A stretch of 61,563 nucleotides of DNA from an uncultured Colwellia sp. (GCA_913063325.1 CAJXYE010000024.1:1-61563), one strand, 5' to 3'; positions 43,547 to 53,102 are shown, counted from the first letter of the stretch. Notes: a model not told the origin generated them from the sequence alone. Translations and numbers: made by a program.

Positions 43547-44914
43547 ATGACTTCTTCTCCTTTAACAATGACATGCATGATGCTGATATTAATGCTAACG
43601 ACATTTGCATTATACTTTTTCCCTCATCCTTTAATTCTCATTGTTATAGGATTCATTCCCTTTGCTCTTTGGGGTGTGGTTAATTTCTCGTTTTATATTG
43701 TGTTAGCCTTTGTCGTTTTTTCGTTTTTCCGTATACATGAAGTATTTCCATTTCTAGAGCCATTAAAATTACCGCTATTATTAGCGTTAGCAGCAATATT
43801 TATTATTTTTTTACGGGCTACCATCAGTAAAAACCTTCACCCTTACTGGTGCCCACAATTCACCTATTTATTTCTATTTTTTATACTAGTTACCATTGCT
43901 ATCCCTTTTGCTAGCAATGTCGCCGTAGCAGTAAAGTCTTGGTCAGGAACTTACAGTAAAATTATATTAATGACTTTTATCATTGCTTGGATGATGCGTA
44001 AAGAAATCCACTTTATTACCGCGAGTAGGGTATTTATCTTTGCTGGTGCTTGTGTTGGCTTGGTTGCCTTATTTAACAAGTTCAACAATATTGGTTTAGT
44101 TGAAGGTACTCGAGTCACCATAGGTCGAAACATAGGGTCTTTACTTGGCGATCCAAATGATTTAGCGCTGGTACTTTTGTATCCCATGGCCTTTTCTATA
44201 GCCACTTTTCTAGAGAAATCACTTTCAAAATTTGAACGACTTTTTAGCTTTACTACGTTTTGTATTCTACTTTATGCAATATTGGCGACTCAAAGCCGAG
44301 GCGGTTTATTAGGATTTTTAGCGGTAGTAAGCCTATTTGCCTATAACAGGGTAAAATCCAAAGTTTTATTATTTTCTGGTGGTGCAATTTCTGTAATGAT
44401 TTTATTTATTGTTGCGGGCATCAGTGAACGATCTTCAGGTGGCGCTGCTGAAGAAGGCATAGACGAATCTGCAATGGGTCGATTATATGCATGGGAAGCC
44501 GCATGGAATATGGCACTCGATAATCCCATCATAGGTGTAGGTATTAGTAATTTTTATTACAATTATTTTGAATATAGCCCACATTGGGATGGAATGAATC
44601 ATGCTGTTCATTCTACTTGGTTTGGTGTATTGGCTGAATCTGGTTTCGTTGGCCTTACCTTATTCGTTTCTTTAATTGTCAGCACTTTACTGATGTCTTT
44701 AAAAATGTTGAAAACTGTCAACGACGAACACCATACCCCAGGAATACGTGTCGCACTTAATGCCGCTCCAGCCGGCATTATTGGCTTTATAATTTCAGGC
44801 ACATTTTTGACCCAAGGCTTTATTTGGGCAATATATTTACAAGTGGCTTTAGTTATTGCGTTAAACCGTTACTTGAATTCAAAAAAGGGCGTCAACGCCA
44901 CAGAAAAACAATAA
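43547..44914 (+). CDS. O-antigen ligase/Wzy-type polymerase (SypL-like)
   Basis: A 455-residue protein with about 10-12 TM helices and a large periplasmic loop late in the chain, the Wzy_C layout. The loop carries the family text NPIIGVGISNFYYNYFEYSP (GxGxxxF) and, before it, SRGGLLGFLAVVSLFAY. It should polymerise repeat units in the periplasm or ligate the chain. It follows the flippase by 2 nt. Confidence 0.88.
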   Translation: MTSSPLTMTCMMLILMLTTFALYFFPHPLILIVIGFIPFALWGVVNFSFYIVLAFVVFSFFRIHEVFPFLEPLKLPLLLALAAIFIIFLRATISKNLHPYWCPQFTYLFLFFILVTIAIPFASNVAVAVKSWSGTYSKIILMTFIIAWMMRKEIHFITASRVFIFAGACVGLVALFNKFNNIGLVEGTRVTIGRNIGSLLGDPNDLALVLLYPMAFSIATFLEKSLSKFERLFSFTTFCILLYAILATQSRGGLLGFLAVVSLFAYNRVKSKVLLFSGGAISVMILFIVAGISERSSGGAAEEGIDESAMGRLYAWEAAWNMALDNPIIGVGISNFYYNYFEYSPHWDGMNHAVHSTWFGVLAESGFVGLTLFVSLIVSTLLMSLKMLKTVNDEHHTPGIRVALNAAPAGIIGFIISGTFLTQGFIWAIYLQVALVIALNRYLNSKKGVNATEKQ

Positions 44915-44963
44915 AAAATGACACTGATCTATAGCCTATTTATTAGTAAACAGGAGAGCTAAA

Positions 44964-46253
44964 ATGTCTGAATATATTTCACAAGATAAAGTACTCAAAA
45001 CACAAATTTTATATGTTCACTACGGTGAGAACTGGATTAGAGGCAGTGAAGTTGTGCTATTAGACTTACTAAAATCAGCAAAAGAAAATAATTACACTCC
45101 AGTACTTTGGTGTAATAGTGACGTTTTAGCCAAAGAAGCAACTGATTTAGGCGTTGAGGTTATTAAAGATAATTTTGTTTGCCTAGGTTACTGGACTTTA
45201 CCTCGATGGAATTTTTTACAATTTTTTAAGTTACTACTTAAAGCAAAAAAAATAATAAAAATGTACAAAATTTCTTTAGTGCATTGTAATAATGGCGCGC
45301 CCTGCCAATGGATGGTCCCTATTTGTAAATTTAGCGGTACTCCATTATTACTGCATTTACATGCGCGTTATATGTACAGAGACAGGTTAACCTTATTGTT
45401 TCACGGCGCAGATAGCATTATAGGTGTCAGCCAATCAGTCACTAAAATTTTTAAGCACAATGAATTTAGCAATCAGCAAGTAGATGTTATTTATAATGGT
45501 GTTGATCCAAAACGAGTATTATGCCCCACGCCTCGAAATATAAGAGCAGAGCTGTCTGCAACAAAGGCTGATTTTGTCATCTTGTATATGGGCTCATTAA
45601 TCCCTAGAAAATTAGTGCATCAATTGCTGTATGCGGTAGATAAATTAAAAAATGACTATCAAATTAAACTGGCTATTGTTGGCTCGGGTGGTGAAAAGAA
45701 CAAGCTAACGCAGCTTATTGATGAACTAAGTTTACATAGTCAAATTAAATTACTTTCAGCTAGTGATAATGTCGCAGAAATTTACTCAAGCAATGCTGAT
45801 TGTTTTATTTCAGTCCCCTCTGAAGAAGTTTTTGGCCTAACACTGGCCGAAGCGAGTATTGCCAAACTCCCTATAATCACCAGCAATATCAATGGCATAG
45901 ATGAAATATATACTGACAATAAAAATGCCCTTTTAGTATCTCCTAACAATACTAATGCACTTATTAACGCAATAAAGTCCTTGATAGAAAAACCTCTACT
46001 AAGAAAAAAGTTAGCTGAAAATGCACAAGAACATATTGTAAAAAATTTCTCTTCAGACCAGCAATTTATGGCTTTCAATCTTGCTTATCAAACTTTATTA
46101 AAAGGTAAAACCAAGCACAGTGTTATCACATGCATCATCTTACACATAAAAATATTACTAAAAGCACTTTTGACTAAAGCCCTAGTTACCCCGTTCAATA
46201 GAGCCTATAAACACCTTATACTGAAGTTTTCATGGAGAAATAGTCATGATTAA
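44964..46253 (+). CDS. GT4-family glycosyltransferase
   Basis: A 429-residue GT-B enzyme. ILYMGSLIPRKLVHQLLYAV is the C-domain start and PSEEVFGLTLAEASIAKLPI is the EX7E signature. The last 40 residues are hydrophobic and basic, perhaps a membrane tether. Start ATG 44964 follows CAGGAGAG. A 49-nt gap follows the ligase gene, so it is likely in the same unit. It overlaps the next gene by 8 nt. Counterparts in the syp locus would be SypI or SypJ; the exact match is uncertain. Confidence 0.88.
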   Translation: MSEYISQDKVLKTQILYVHYGENWIRGSEVVLLDLLKSAKENNYTPVLWCNSDVLAKEATDLGVEVIKDNFVCLGYWTLPRWNFLQFFKLLLKAKKIIKMYKISLVHCNNGAPCQWMVPICKFSGTPLLLHLHARYMYRDRLTLLFHGADSIIGVSQSVTKIFKHNEFSNQQVDVIYNGVDPKRVLCPTPRNIRAELSATKADFVILYMGSLIPRKLVHQLLYAVDKLKNDYQIKLAIVGSGGEKNKLTQLIDELSLHSQIKLLSASDNVAEIYSSNADCFISVPSEEVFGLTLAEASIAKLPIITSNINGIDEIYTDNKNALLVSPNNTNALINAIKSLIEKPLLRKKLAENAQEHIVKNFSSDQQFMAFNLAYQTLLKGKTKHSVITCIILHIKILLKALLTKALVTPFNRAYKHLILKFSWRNSHD

Positions 46254-47367
46254 ACGCGTACTGATATATGATCCTGTGCCTTATAAAGGCGGCTCTAAAC
46301 AAGTGATGAAAAACATCATTGCTGAATTACCCAGTAATATAGAAGTATGGGTTATTTCAAACGATAAAGGCTCATGGGCTGATATCAGCAATAATAATCT
46401 GCACTATGTGCCCTTATTATCTCCTCGTTGGTTACAGAGTAAAACAACCGGAATATTGTATTTTATAAAACATTTTGTCTATTTACTTTCCTTGATAGCT
46501 AACATGATAATACTGAAGAGGTTTACAAAAATCATTGGTTTTTCTGGACCAAATGTCGATTTTTCGCTTTACCTGCTAACCGAGTTAATCAATATAGATA
46601 TTATTCAATTAATCCAGGGAAACATAGCTAAATCCAAAGTATCTGGGTTTGCTTTAACAAGAGCAAAACAGGTATTTTACCTACCATCTACCCATGCATC
46701 TATTTTATATGCATTAAAATCCTACCGTAAGAATTCCCCCCCAAATAGCAGTAACAACATCGCAAACAAAAAGTTTAAACCTTTTGTTAATGGTATTGAT
46801 TGCTCAACAATAAAAGCCAAAACAAAAAATAGTAAAATTGGCTTTATATGGGCTGCTTCGTTACTAAAGTGGAAGCGTGTAGAATTATTTATAGCTGCTA
46901 TGACCAAGCTAAATAGTCATTCTAAGGAGAGGGATAAATATTTTGCGAGTGTTTGTTATATTGAACCGACAACTGATGCCTATATCGACTTAAATAGCTT
47001 CAACAAGGTGAATAATATTCATTGGTATTCGGACCCAAAAAATTTAAATGACATTAGAGCAGAATCATCGGTATTCATTTCTACTTCCGAAAATGAGCCT
47101 TTTGGCCTGTCTATTTTAGAAGCAATGGCTGCTGGACTTGCCATCGTGATTCCCGCGGATAATGCTTATTGGGATCAGCAACTAACAGATGGGGTCAACT
47201 GTATAAAATATGCTCCTAATAACACGAAAAGCTTAACTAAAGCACTAACAAGGTTAATTGAAGATCCCACTTTTTTATTACAAATTTCTCAGCAAGCTAA
47301 ATATTCATCACAGAAATATTGCAATTTACGCTGTTACTCTCAGATTCTTAAATGCATTCCTAATTAG
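46246..47367 (+). CDS. GT4-family glycosyltransferase
   Basis: A 373-residue GT-B enzyme. The opening YDPVPYKGGSKQVMKNII has the donor loop GGSKQ. SENEPFGLSILEAMAAGLAI is the EX7E signature. The N-domain carries a hydrophobic segment (ILYFIKHFVYLLSLIANMII) that may lie on the membrane. Its start overlaps the previous gene. The unit ends here; the next unit has its own promoter. Confidence 0.87.
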   Translation: MIKRVLIYDPVPYKGGSKQVMKNIIAELPSNIEVWVISNDKGSWADISNNNLHYVPLLSPRWLQSKTTGILYFIKHFVYLLSLIANMIILKRFTKIIGFSGPNVDFSLYLLTELINIDIIQLIQGNIAKSKVSGFALTRAKQVFYLPSTHASILYALKSYRKNSPPNSSNNIANKKFKPFVNGIDCSTIKAKTKNSKIGFIWAASLLKWKRVELFIAAMTKLNSHSKERDKYFASVCYIEPTTDAYIDLNSFNKVNNIHWYSDPKNLNDIRAESSVFISTSENEPFGLSILEAMAAGLAIVIPADNAYWDQQLTDGVNCIKYAPNNTKSLTKALTRLIEDPTFLLQISQQAKYSSQKYCNLRCYSQILKCIPN

Positions 47368-47377
47368 CAAAATCCAT

Positions 47378-47392
47378 TTTGCAAATTGCAAA
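47378..47392 (-). promoter_or_regulatory. putative enhancer (UAS) element, copy 4
   Basis: TTTGCAAATTGCAAA; GCAAATTGC (47381-47389) is the reverse complement of the 9-mer seen at the other three sites. The centre is 60 bp upstream of the -24 element at 47445. Confidence 0.6.
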
Positions 47393-47444
47393 GTGAAAAC
47401 ACAGAAAACACACTATACCATTGATTATTATCGAAATAAATTTA

Positions 47445-47460
47445 TGGCTTGGTAAATGCA
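47445..47460 (+). promoter_or_regulatory. sigma54-type promoter of the glmS-acyltransferase unit
   Basis: TGGCTTGGTAAATGCA: TGGC-TTG and ATGCA with GG and GC 10 bp apart. It lies 44 nt before the ATG at 47504. Confidence 0.68.
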
Positions 47461-47503
47461 GGAGTGAAGGTGAAGTAAGTTAATCATTTAAGAGGTATTT
47501 GTT

Positions 47504-49300
47504 ATGTGTGGAATTATCGGAGCAGTGACAAAATCAGCAATAGAACCTGTATTAGAAGGTTTAGGTAGACTTGAGTATCGTGGTTATGACTCATCTGGCA
47601 TTTCAATACTTTCTAATAATGAAATTCAAACGATAAAAGCAGAGGGTAAGCTTAGTAAACTCAAACAACGATTATCCGTGCAACCTATCGATGGTGACTG
47701 TTGCATTGGACATACCCGCTGGGCAACCCATGGTAGAGCTAATGTAACCAATGCTCATCCTCATCAATGTGGCCAAGTATCCGTAGTACATAATGGTATT
47801 ATCGAAAATTACCTAAATCTAAAACAACAATTAATACAATGGGGCCATCACTTTAATAGTTCAACGGATAGTGAAGTAATCCCACACTTGATAAATCACT
47901 ATTTAGCTCAAAAAATGCGCCAAGAAGAGGCTATTGAGAAAGCTATCAGCCAATTAAAAGGTAGCTATGCTCTAGGCATACTAATAAATGGCGCTAGCAA
48001 TAACCTCTACGCAATAAAGCAAGATAGTCCATTAGTTATTTCACAGGGAAATAGTGGGGCTTATATGGCTTCAGATGCCATGGCGTTAGGTGCTGATAGC
48101 GGTAAAGTATATTATCCAAAAGATAATGAATTAATAAAACTAAATGCTAATGAAATAAAAAGTTGTAGTCGCTCTATTAATAAAAAAATTCACTTTATTA
48201 ATAACAAGCAATGCACAAAAATAGTGTCAAAAGGAGATCACAGCTCTTTCATGGAAAAAGAAATATTTGAGCAAGTTGATCTGCTTAAAAGGCTATCTGT
48301 TAATAACCATACTAGCGAATATTCAATCATTAACTTTAAAGACTTAAACAAGATTACCATTATTGCTTGCGGCACTTCATATTATGCAGCCTCAGTAGCA
48401 AAATCTTGGTTTGAAAAGTATGCCAACATCTCTGTCGAAATAGATATAGCCTCAGAGTATCGTTACCGATCGCCTATTGTCATGGATAATGAGTTAGCCA
48501 TTTTTGTTTCTCAATCAGGAGAAACAGCAGATACGCTAGCCGCATTACGCTATGCGAAAAGTAAAAAAGCTCAAACACTCGCCTTAGTCAACGTTGTAAA
48601 TAGTAGCATCGCCCGAGAGTCAAATTTTACCTTCGAAATTTACGCAGGTCCGGAAATTGGTGTTGCCTCGACTAAGGCGTTTACTTGTCAATTAGCTATA
48701 TTTTACAAAATGGCCCTTGAGGCAGCAAAACAAAGAAGCTTTTTAAAAGAGACTGAATTAGCCGATTTATCGAACAACTTTGTCCAATTGCCTTATATCA
48801 TGGAGAAAATATTACAGCGCTGTAGTGCTATGAAAAAGATGGCCAAAAAGCTATCTAACTATAAAAACATACTCTTTCTTGGTCGTGGCATGCTAACCCC
48901 TATTGCACAAGAAGGTGCGTTAAAACTAAAAGAGATTAGTTATATTCATGCCGAAGCTTATGCTGCAGGAGAATTAAAACATGGACCCATAGCCCTGCTT
49001 GATGAGCAGATGCCGGTACTGGTTATTGCACCTAAAAATACCCTGACAGATAAACTACTTTCAAATATTAAAGAAGTACAGGCACGAAATGCACCACTGT
49101 TTATTATTGGCGATAAAAGTATTAAGGAGCATATTAACCTACAAGATGATGAGTTCTTTGAATTGCCTCTAATACCTGAGTCTATTCTCCCTGTAATCAG
49201 CGTTATCCCCATGCAATTATTGGCATTGTATAGTGCTCAGACCTTAGGGAAAAATGTTGACCAACCAAGAAATTTAGCTAAATCGGTGACAGTAGAATGA
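47504..49300 (+). CDS. glmS: glutamine-fructose-6-phosphate aminotransferase, polysaccharide-locus copy
   Basis: A 598-residue two-domain enzyme that makes glucosamine-6-phosphate. The N-terminal amidotransferase has the nucleophile Cys2 (MCGIIGAVT) and CIGHTRWATHG; the two SIS isomerase modules follow (IIACGTSYYAASVAKSWFEK; SQSGETADTLAALRYAK; LFLGRGMLTPIAQEGALKLK). The last residues AKSVTVE are the usual GlmS end. The length is normal (E. coli 609). The housekeeping copy is expected elsewhere on the chromosome. Here it opens the fourth sigma54-type unit, so it likely raises amino-sugar supply for the polymer. It overlaps the acyltransferase gene by 4 nt. Confidence 0.93.
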   Translation: MCGIIGAVTKSAIEPVLEGLGRLEYRGYDSSGISILSNNEIQTIKAEGKLSKLKQRLSVQPIDGDCCIGHTRWATHGRANVTNAHPHQCGQVSVVHNGIIENYLNLKQQLIQWGHHFNSSTDSEVIPHLINHYLAQKMRQEEAIEKAISQLKGSYALGILINGASNNLYAIKQDSPLVISQGNSGAYMASDAMALGADSGKVYYPKDNELIKLNANEIKSCSRSINKKIHFINNKQCTKIVSKGDHSSFMEKEIFEQVDLLKRLSVNNHTSEYSIINFKDLNKITIIACGTSYYAASVAKSWFEKYANISVEIDIASEYRYRSPIVMDNELAIFVSQSGETADTLAALRYAKSKKAQTLALVNVVNSSIARESNFTFEIYAGPEIGVASTKAFTCQLAIFYKMALEAAKQRSFLKETELADLSNNFVQLPYIMEKILQRCSAMKKMAKKLSNYKNILFLGRGMLTPIAQEGALKLKEISYIHAEAYAAGELKHGPIALLDEQMPVLVIAPKNTLTDKLLSNIKEVQARNAPLFIIGDKSIKEHINLQDDEFFELPLIPESILPVISVIPMQLLALYSAQTLGKNVDQPRNLAKSVTVE

Positions 49301-50031
49301 GTACCTTTAATATAGATCACGCTAAGCAGTGGGCTAAAACAAGTGACAGTTTGTTTGCCCAACTGATTAAAACACTATGGTTTAAAATTAAAACTATAGA
49401 GATGCCGAACATCCCCTTTGTGTTTAAGTTACTTTATCTAGCTCATATAGTCTTAAAGCAAACTATTGCCGATGTATTGCGCATTCTCTATTACACACCT
49501 TTATTTAAATCTAGGCTTAGAAACAATCCCAAACAGCTTTACTTATATGGTGGCTTACCCGTAGTTATCGGCAGCCTAGACATTGTTATGGGTGATAAAG
49601 TTAGGTTAGCGGCTATGACAACAATCAGTGGCCGTGCTGTCGGACAACACATCCCGCAGTTAGTCATTGGTGATAATGTTGGTATTGGCTGGCGAACTTC
49701 AATCTCTGTAGGTAAGAGCATTAGCATAGGTAATAATGTCCGCATTGCTGGGGATTGTTATTTAGCTGGTTATCCCGGACATCCTGTTAATGCCAAGTTA
49801 CGCGCTTTAGGTAAACCCGATGAAGATTCACAGGTTGGTAATATTATTTTAGAAGACGATGTTTGGTTAGCCACAGGGGTAAAAGTAATGCCAGGTGTAA
49901 CCATTGGTTGCGGCACTATCGTAGCAGCAGGTAGTGTTGTCACTAAGGATTTACCCAGCTTTGTATTAGCAGCAGGTGTACCCGCAAAAATTATAAAGTC
50001 AATTGAAGGGGAAGACCATGATCAATTTTGA
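49297..50031 (+). CDS. hexapeptide-repeat acyltransferase (SypM-like)
   Basis: A 244-residue left-handed beta-helix protein. Hexapeptide turns are clear: VIGDNVGIGWRTSISVGKSI, then SIGNNVRIAGDCYLAG, then VGNIILEDDVWLATGVKVMP and VTIGCGTIVAAGSVVTKDLP. The final VLAAGVPAKIIKSI is the usual tail. It probably acetylates or otherwise acylates a sugar of the repeat unit. The N-terminal 90 residues are a non-repeat region with a hydrophobic helix. Start overlaps glmS; stop overlaps the next gene. Confidence 0.9.
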   Translation: MSTFNIDHAKQWAKTSDSLFAQLIKTLWFKIKTIEMPNIPFVFKLLYLAHIVLKQTIADVLRILYYTPLFKSRLRNNPKQLYLYGGLPVVIGSLDIVMGDKVRLAAMTTISGRAVGQHIPQLVIGDNVGIGWRTSISVGKSISIGNNVRIAGDCYLAGYPGHPVNAKLRALGKPDEDSQVGNIILEDDVWLATGVKVMPGVTIGCGTIVAAGSVVTKDLPSFVLAAGVPAKIIKSIEGEDHDQF

Positions 50032-51238
50032 AGCTTCAGTATCAACAAACAAAAATAGACCGCTTATTGTTTTTGGGGAGGACTGGGAAGCGCATCCGAG
50101 TTCAACTCAGCATATAGTAAAAATACTAGGACAGAATAGACCTGTTATTTGGCTGAATTCTATTGGTCTAAGAAAACCAAGGCTAACGCGACATGACTTG
50201 CTAAGACTCTATAATAAGGTAAAGTCTTCCCTTTATAGCTACAATAAAAATGATATCACTGAGCCGGAAAATAGTAATTTCATCATAATTACCCCTTTAG
50301 TGATCCCCTGTGCAAGTAACTGGTTTACTTTAAAATTAAGCAAGATAATTTTAAAGTGGCAACTTAAAGTAGCTAGCGAGAAATTCAATTTTTCAGATCC
50401 CATTATCTGGACATCTTTACCTACTTCGGTTGACTATTTAGAATTATTTCATAATGCTCCTTGCGTATATTATTGCGGCGATGACTTTAATAGCCTAGCT
50501 GGTGTTGACCATCAATTTGTATCACAAAAGGAAAAAGAGTTAATTGAAAAATCTAGCTATATTTTTACCGCAAGTGAAAAGTTACTCGATAAGTTTCCAA
50601 GTGACAAAGCGGTTAATATTCCACATGGAGTCAATTTTTCACTTTTTAGTCAAAAGGTAAAAAACACTCCTATTGATTTACCACTAGGTAGACCTATCGC
50701 TGGATTTTACGGCAGTATTTCAACCTGGTTAGATCAAGAGTTATTAGTGAATACAATTAAGGCATTACCTCATTGGCGATTTGTTTTTATTGGTAAAATT
50801 GATTGTGATGTTGATAAGTTACAACGGTTTTCCAATGTCTACTTTTTAGGAGCTAAACCTCACACTGACTTGCCTAAGTACATACAAAATTGGAATGTTG
50901 CTATCCTGCCCTTTGTCAATAATAAACAAATTCAAATGTGTAATCCTCTTAAATTAAGAGAATACTTAGCTAGCGGTACACCAATAGTTACAACAGATTT
51001 TAATGCCTTAAATGGATATCGAAAATACTTGCAAATAGCTGACTCCGACAATCCCTTTTATCAAGCAATCCTATTTGCTGATGCCGAAATAGTGCCTGCG
51101 GTTGATTTTGAAAAACTTGATAATATAGATGACTTGCTTGCTATTACTAACATTAAGCAGTCGAGAAAAGAGGCGGTCATCGATGAATCATGGGAGAGTA
51201 GGGCATTAGATGTCCAGCGCTATCTACTGACGTGTTAG
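50018..51238 (+). CDS. glycosyltransferase (SypN-like position)
   Basis: A 406-residue GT-B protein of the exopolysaccharide class. FGEDWEAHPSSTQHIVKIL at the start and KLREYLASGTPIVTTDFNAL at the end mark the two domains. ATG 50018 has an AAGGGGAAG ribosome site inside the previous gene; an in-frame TTG at 50003 is less likely. It is the last gene of the polysaccharide locus; a long hairpin follows. Confidence 0.85.
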   Translation: MINFEASVSTNKNRPLIVFGEDWEAHPSSTQHIVKILGQNRPVIWLNSIGLRKPRLTRHDLLRLYNKVKSSLYSYNKNDITEPENSNFIIITPLVIPCASNWFTLKLSKIILKWQLKVASEKFNFSDPIIWTSLPTSVDYLELFHNAPCVYYCGDDFNSLAGVDHQFVSQKEKELIEKSSYIFTASEKLLDKFPSDKAVNIPHGVNFSLFSQKVKNTPIDLPLGRPIAGFYGSISTWLDQELLVNTIKALPHWRFVFIGKIDCDVDKLQRFSNVYFLGAKPHTDLPKYIQNWNVAILPFVNNKQIQMCNPLKLREYLASGTPIVTTDFNALNGYRKYLQIADSDNPFYQAILFADAEIVPAVDFEKLDNIDDLLAITNIKQSRKEAVIDESWESRALDVQRYLLTC

Positions 51239-51246
51239 CAAAAAGC

Positions 51247-51287
51247 GTATCAACGAGCAGAAGTCCTTCTGGCTCTCATGTTGATAC
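51247..51287. terminator. long hairpin at the end of the polysaccharide locus
   Basis: GTATCAAC (51247-51254) and GTTGATAC (51280-51287) are exact inverses; inside them GAGC/GCTC and AGAAG/CTTCT also pair. No U-tract follows, so it may be a shared terminator of convergent genes or an RNA-stability element. It lies between the last glycosyltransferase gene and the leftward kinase gene (stop at 51306). Confidence 0.55.
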
Positions 51288-51305
51288 TCGTTACATTTCA
51301 TAGTG

Positions 51306-53102
51306 TTAATTAATGGGTATGTAGACTGAAAAGCAGCTGCCCTTGCCTAGCTCGGATCTAACTGTTATTTTCCCATCATGTTGTTCGATTATTTGGTGAC
51401 TAATAGATAGGCCTAAACCCGTGCCTTCACCGACAGGTTTACTGGTATAAAAAGGAGTAAATATTTGTGCAATATCATCAGAATCAATACCTGTGCCAGT
51501 ATCTTCAATTTCAATAACAATATAACTTTCATCAATAAAAGTCCTGACAAATATATCGCCCTTACCGGTTATGGACTGCCCAGCATTTATCAGTAAATTC
51601 ATGAATACTTGGTTCAGTTTACCCGGGAATGCATGCACTTGGGGTAAAGGCTGTAAATCCACATGCACTTTGCAACAGTACTTTAACTCATTATGAACCA
51701 TATTAAGGGTGGCGCTCAAGCCTTCATTAATATCTATCAGTGCTTTTTCCGGCTGGTCAATTCGAGCAAAGGTTTTTAAATTTTTGACTATTTCAGTAAC
51801 GCGGTCTACACCTGAAATACTACTTTTTATCAGTGGTGGTGAGTCTTTAAAGAGGAATTCAAGTTCATATTTTTTTGCTAGCTTCTTATGATTTGCTTTT
51901 TCTTCGTCACTGGCAAGTGTTTCGTTAAATTCATGATAATACTTTTCGATATCCGAAAAATAATCTTCTAACACCTCTAAGTTACTACGAATAAAACCAA
52001 TTGGGTTATTGATTTCATGGGCTACACCTGCAGCAAGAACGCCAATACTGGCCATTTTTTCAGATTGAACTAATTGGGATTCACTCTGTTTTAGTTCCTC
52101 ATTAGTATTTGATATTTGTTCGTAACTTTGTTTTAACGCTTGTTCCCTTTTGGCTACTTTTTCACCCATGTGATTAAACTGCTTAAATAAACTGGCAAAC
52201 TCACTAAACCTTAAGTCTTCTTGAAGCGACTTGTGTTCAGTACCTTTTTCAAGACTAGAGGTTAATTGAGAAAGCGCGAGGATGGGCTTAACAAAATAGC
52301 GATAACCATAAAAATATGCCAGCAACGTTGTGAATACAATAGCGAGAATAATGTAAGTAGCCAATTGGATAACCAAATTAGATAAGGCATCATTCCTACT
52401 TTCTTCATCTACCGTAAAGTTAAAACTAACCCCTACATCTTGCCATTCTATACTCTGCTTAGCGCCTATTACCAGTTTACCAAAAGTTGCAATGGTTTGC
52501 CCCTCCTTCACCACTTCAATCATTAAACCATCAAGTATCTCAGTATCAATTTGACCTGAATGAATGGTATCTAAAGGTATGTTAGCGACTAAAACACCTT
52601 CAACTTGCTGGTTATATAGTACAGGGAACGCTATACACCAAAAATATTGGCCCTCAATATTCAATATTTGAATAGAGCTACTGTCTTTTTTATTGAGTAA
52701 CTCATCCAACCAAGGAAATTTTTTGTAGTTTATAGCGGTATCTAAGGTGGAGTGTAAAGTTGTGCCCTCAAAATCAAGCAGGGTTTCATCATATTTTTTA
52801 CCCAACAATGTTAAGCCTGCCATATAATCTTTTATTTTTCCCAAGTTTCTTTGAGGTTGCATTAAGGCTTGAACAAAAACTGCCCCTTGGGATTGCTCTT
52901 TCAATAAAATAAAATGATGATTAATAAGTACACGATAATTATTATTTAAGGTATTAATTTCTCTTTTGGCTATTTTTTCATATTCAGTGTTCACCAACTC
53001 AACAACATGATTATTCACCAAACCCGTAATAATCACCGCTAAACCAACACAACTAATAAAAACAAACCTTGCTAGAGCAAAAGATACTGTCGTTTTAATC
53101 AT
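51306..53102 (-). CDS. membrane sensor histidine kinase
   Basis: A 598-residue protein. TM1 about 11-30, a periplasmic sensor of about 200 residues, TM2 about 238-265, a HAMP-like linker, then a coiled coil and a HisKA/HATPase core: H-box VLAAGVAHEINNPIGF, N-box QVFMNLLINAGQSI, G-boxes DTGTGIDSDDIAQIF and GTGLGLSIS. No receiver domain is fused. It is transcribed after the periplasmic binding protein gene (46 nt gap), so the two are probably one sensory system. No cognate regulator is next to it; the sigma54 regulator at 24250 is one candidate (inference). Confidence 0.92.
   Translation of the reverse strand: MIKTTVSFALARFVFISCVGLAVIITGLVNNHVVELVNTEYEKIAKREINTLNNNYRVLINHHFILLKEQSQGAVFVQALMQPQRNLGKIKDYMAGLTLLGKKYDETLLDFEGTTLHSTLDTAINYKKFPWLDELLNKKDSSSIQILNIEGQYFWCIAFPVLYNQQVEGVLVANIPLDTIHSGQIDTEILDGLMIEVVKEGQTIATFGKLVIGAKQSIEWQDVGVSFNFTVDEESRNDALSNLVIQLATYIILAIVFTTLLAYFYGYRYFVKPILALSQLTSSLEKGTEHKSLQEDLRFSEFASLFKQFNHMGEKVAKREQALKQSYEQISNTNEELKQSESQLVQSEKMASIGVLAAGVAHEINNPIGFIRSNLEVLEDYFSDIEKYYHEFNETLASDEEKANHKKLAKKYELEFLFKDSPPLIKSSISGVDRVTEIVKNLKTFARIDQPEKALIDINEGLSATLNMVHNELKYCCKVHVDLQPLPQVHAFPGKLNQVFMNLLINAGQSITGKGDIFVRTFIDESYIVIEIEDTGTGIDSDDIAQIFTPFYTSKPVGEGTGLGLSISHQIIEQHDGKITVRSELGKGSCFSVYIPIN

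Noticed and set aside
44915..44963. further sigma54-type promoter before the glycosyltransferase at 44964
   Set aside because: No GG-N10-GC pair and no GCAATTTGC element; the 49-bp gap is probably internal to the unit.
25802..47392. recurring GCAATTTGC-type sites as a CRISPR array or an iteron origin
   Set aside because: Copies are kilobases apart, single, and tied to promoters; there is no spacer-repeat regularity and no replication genes.
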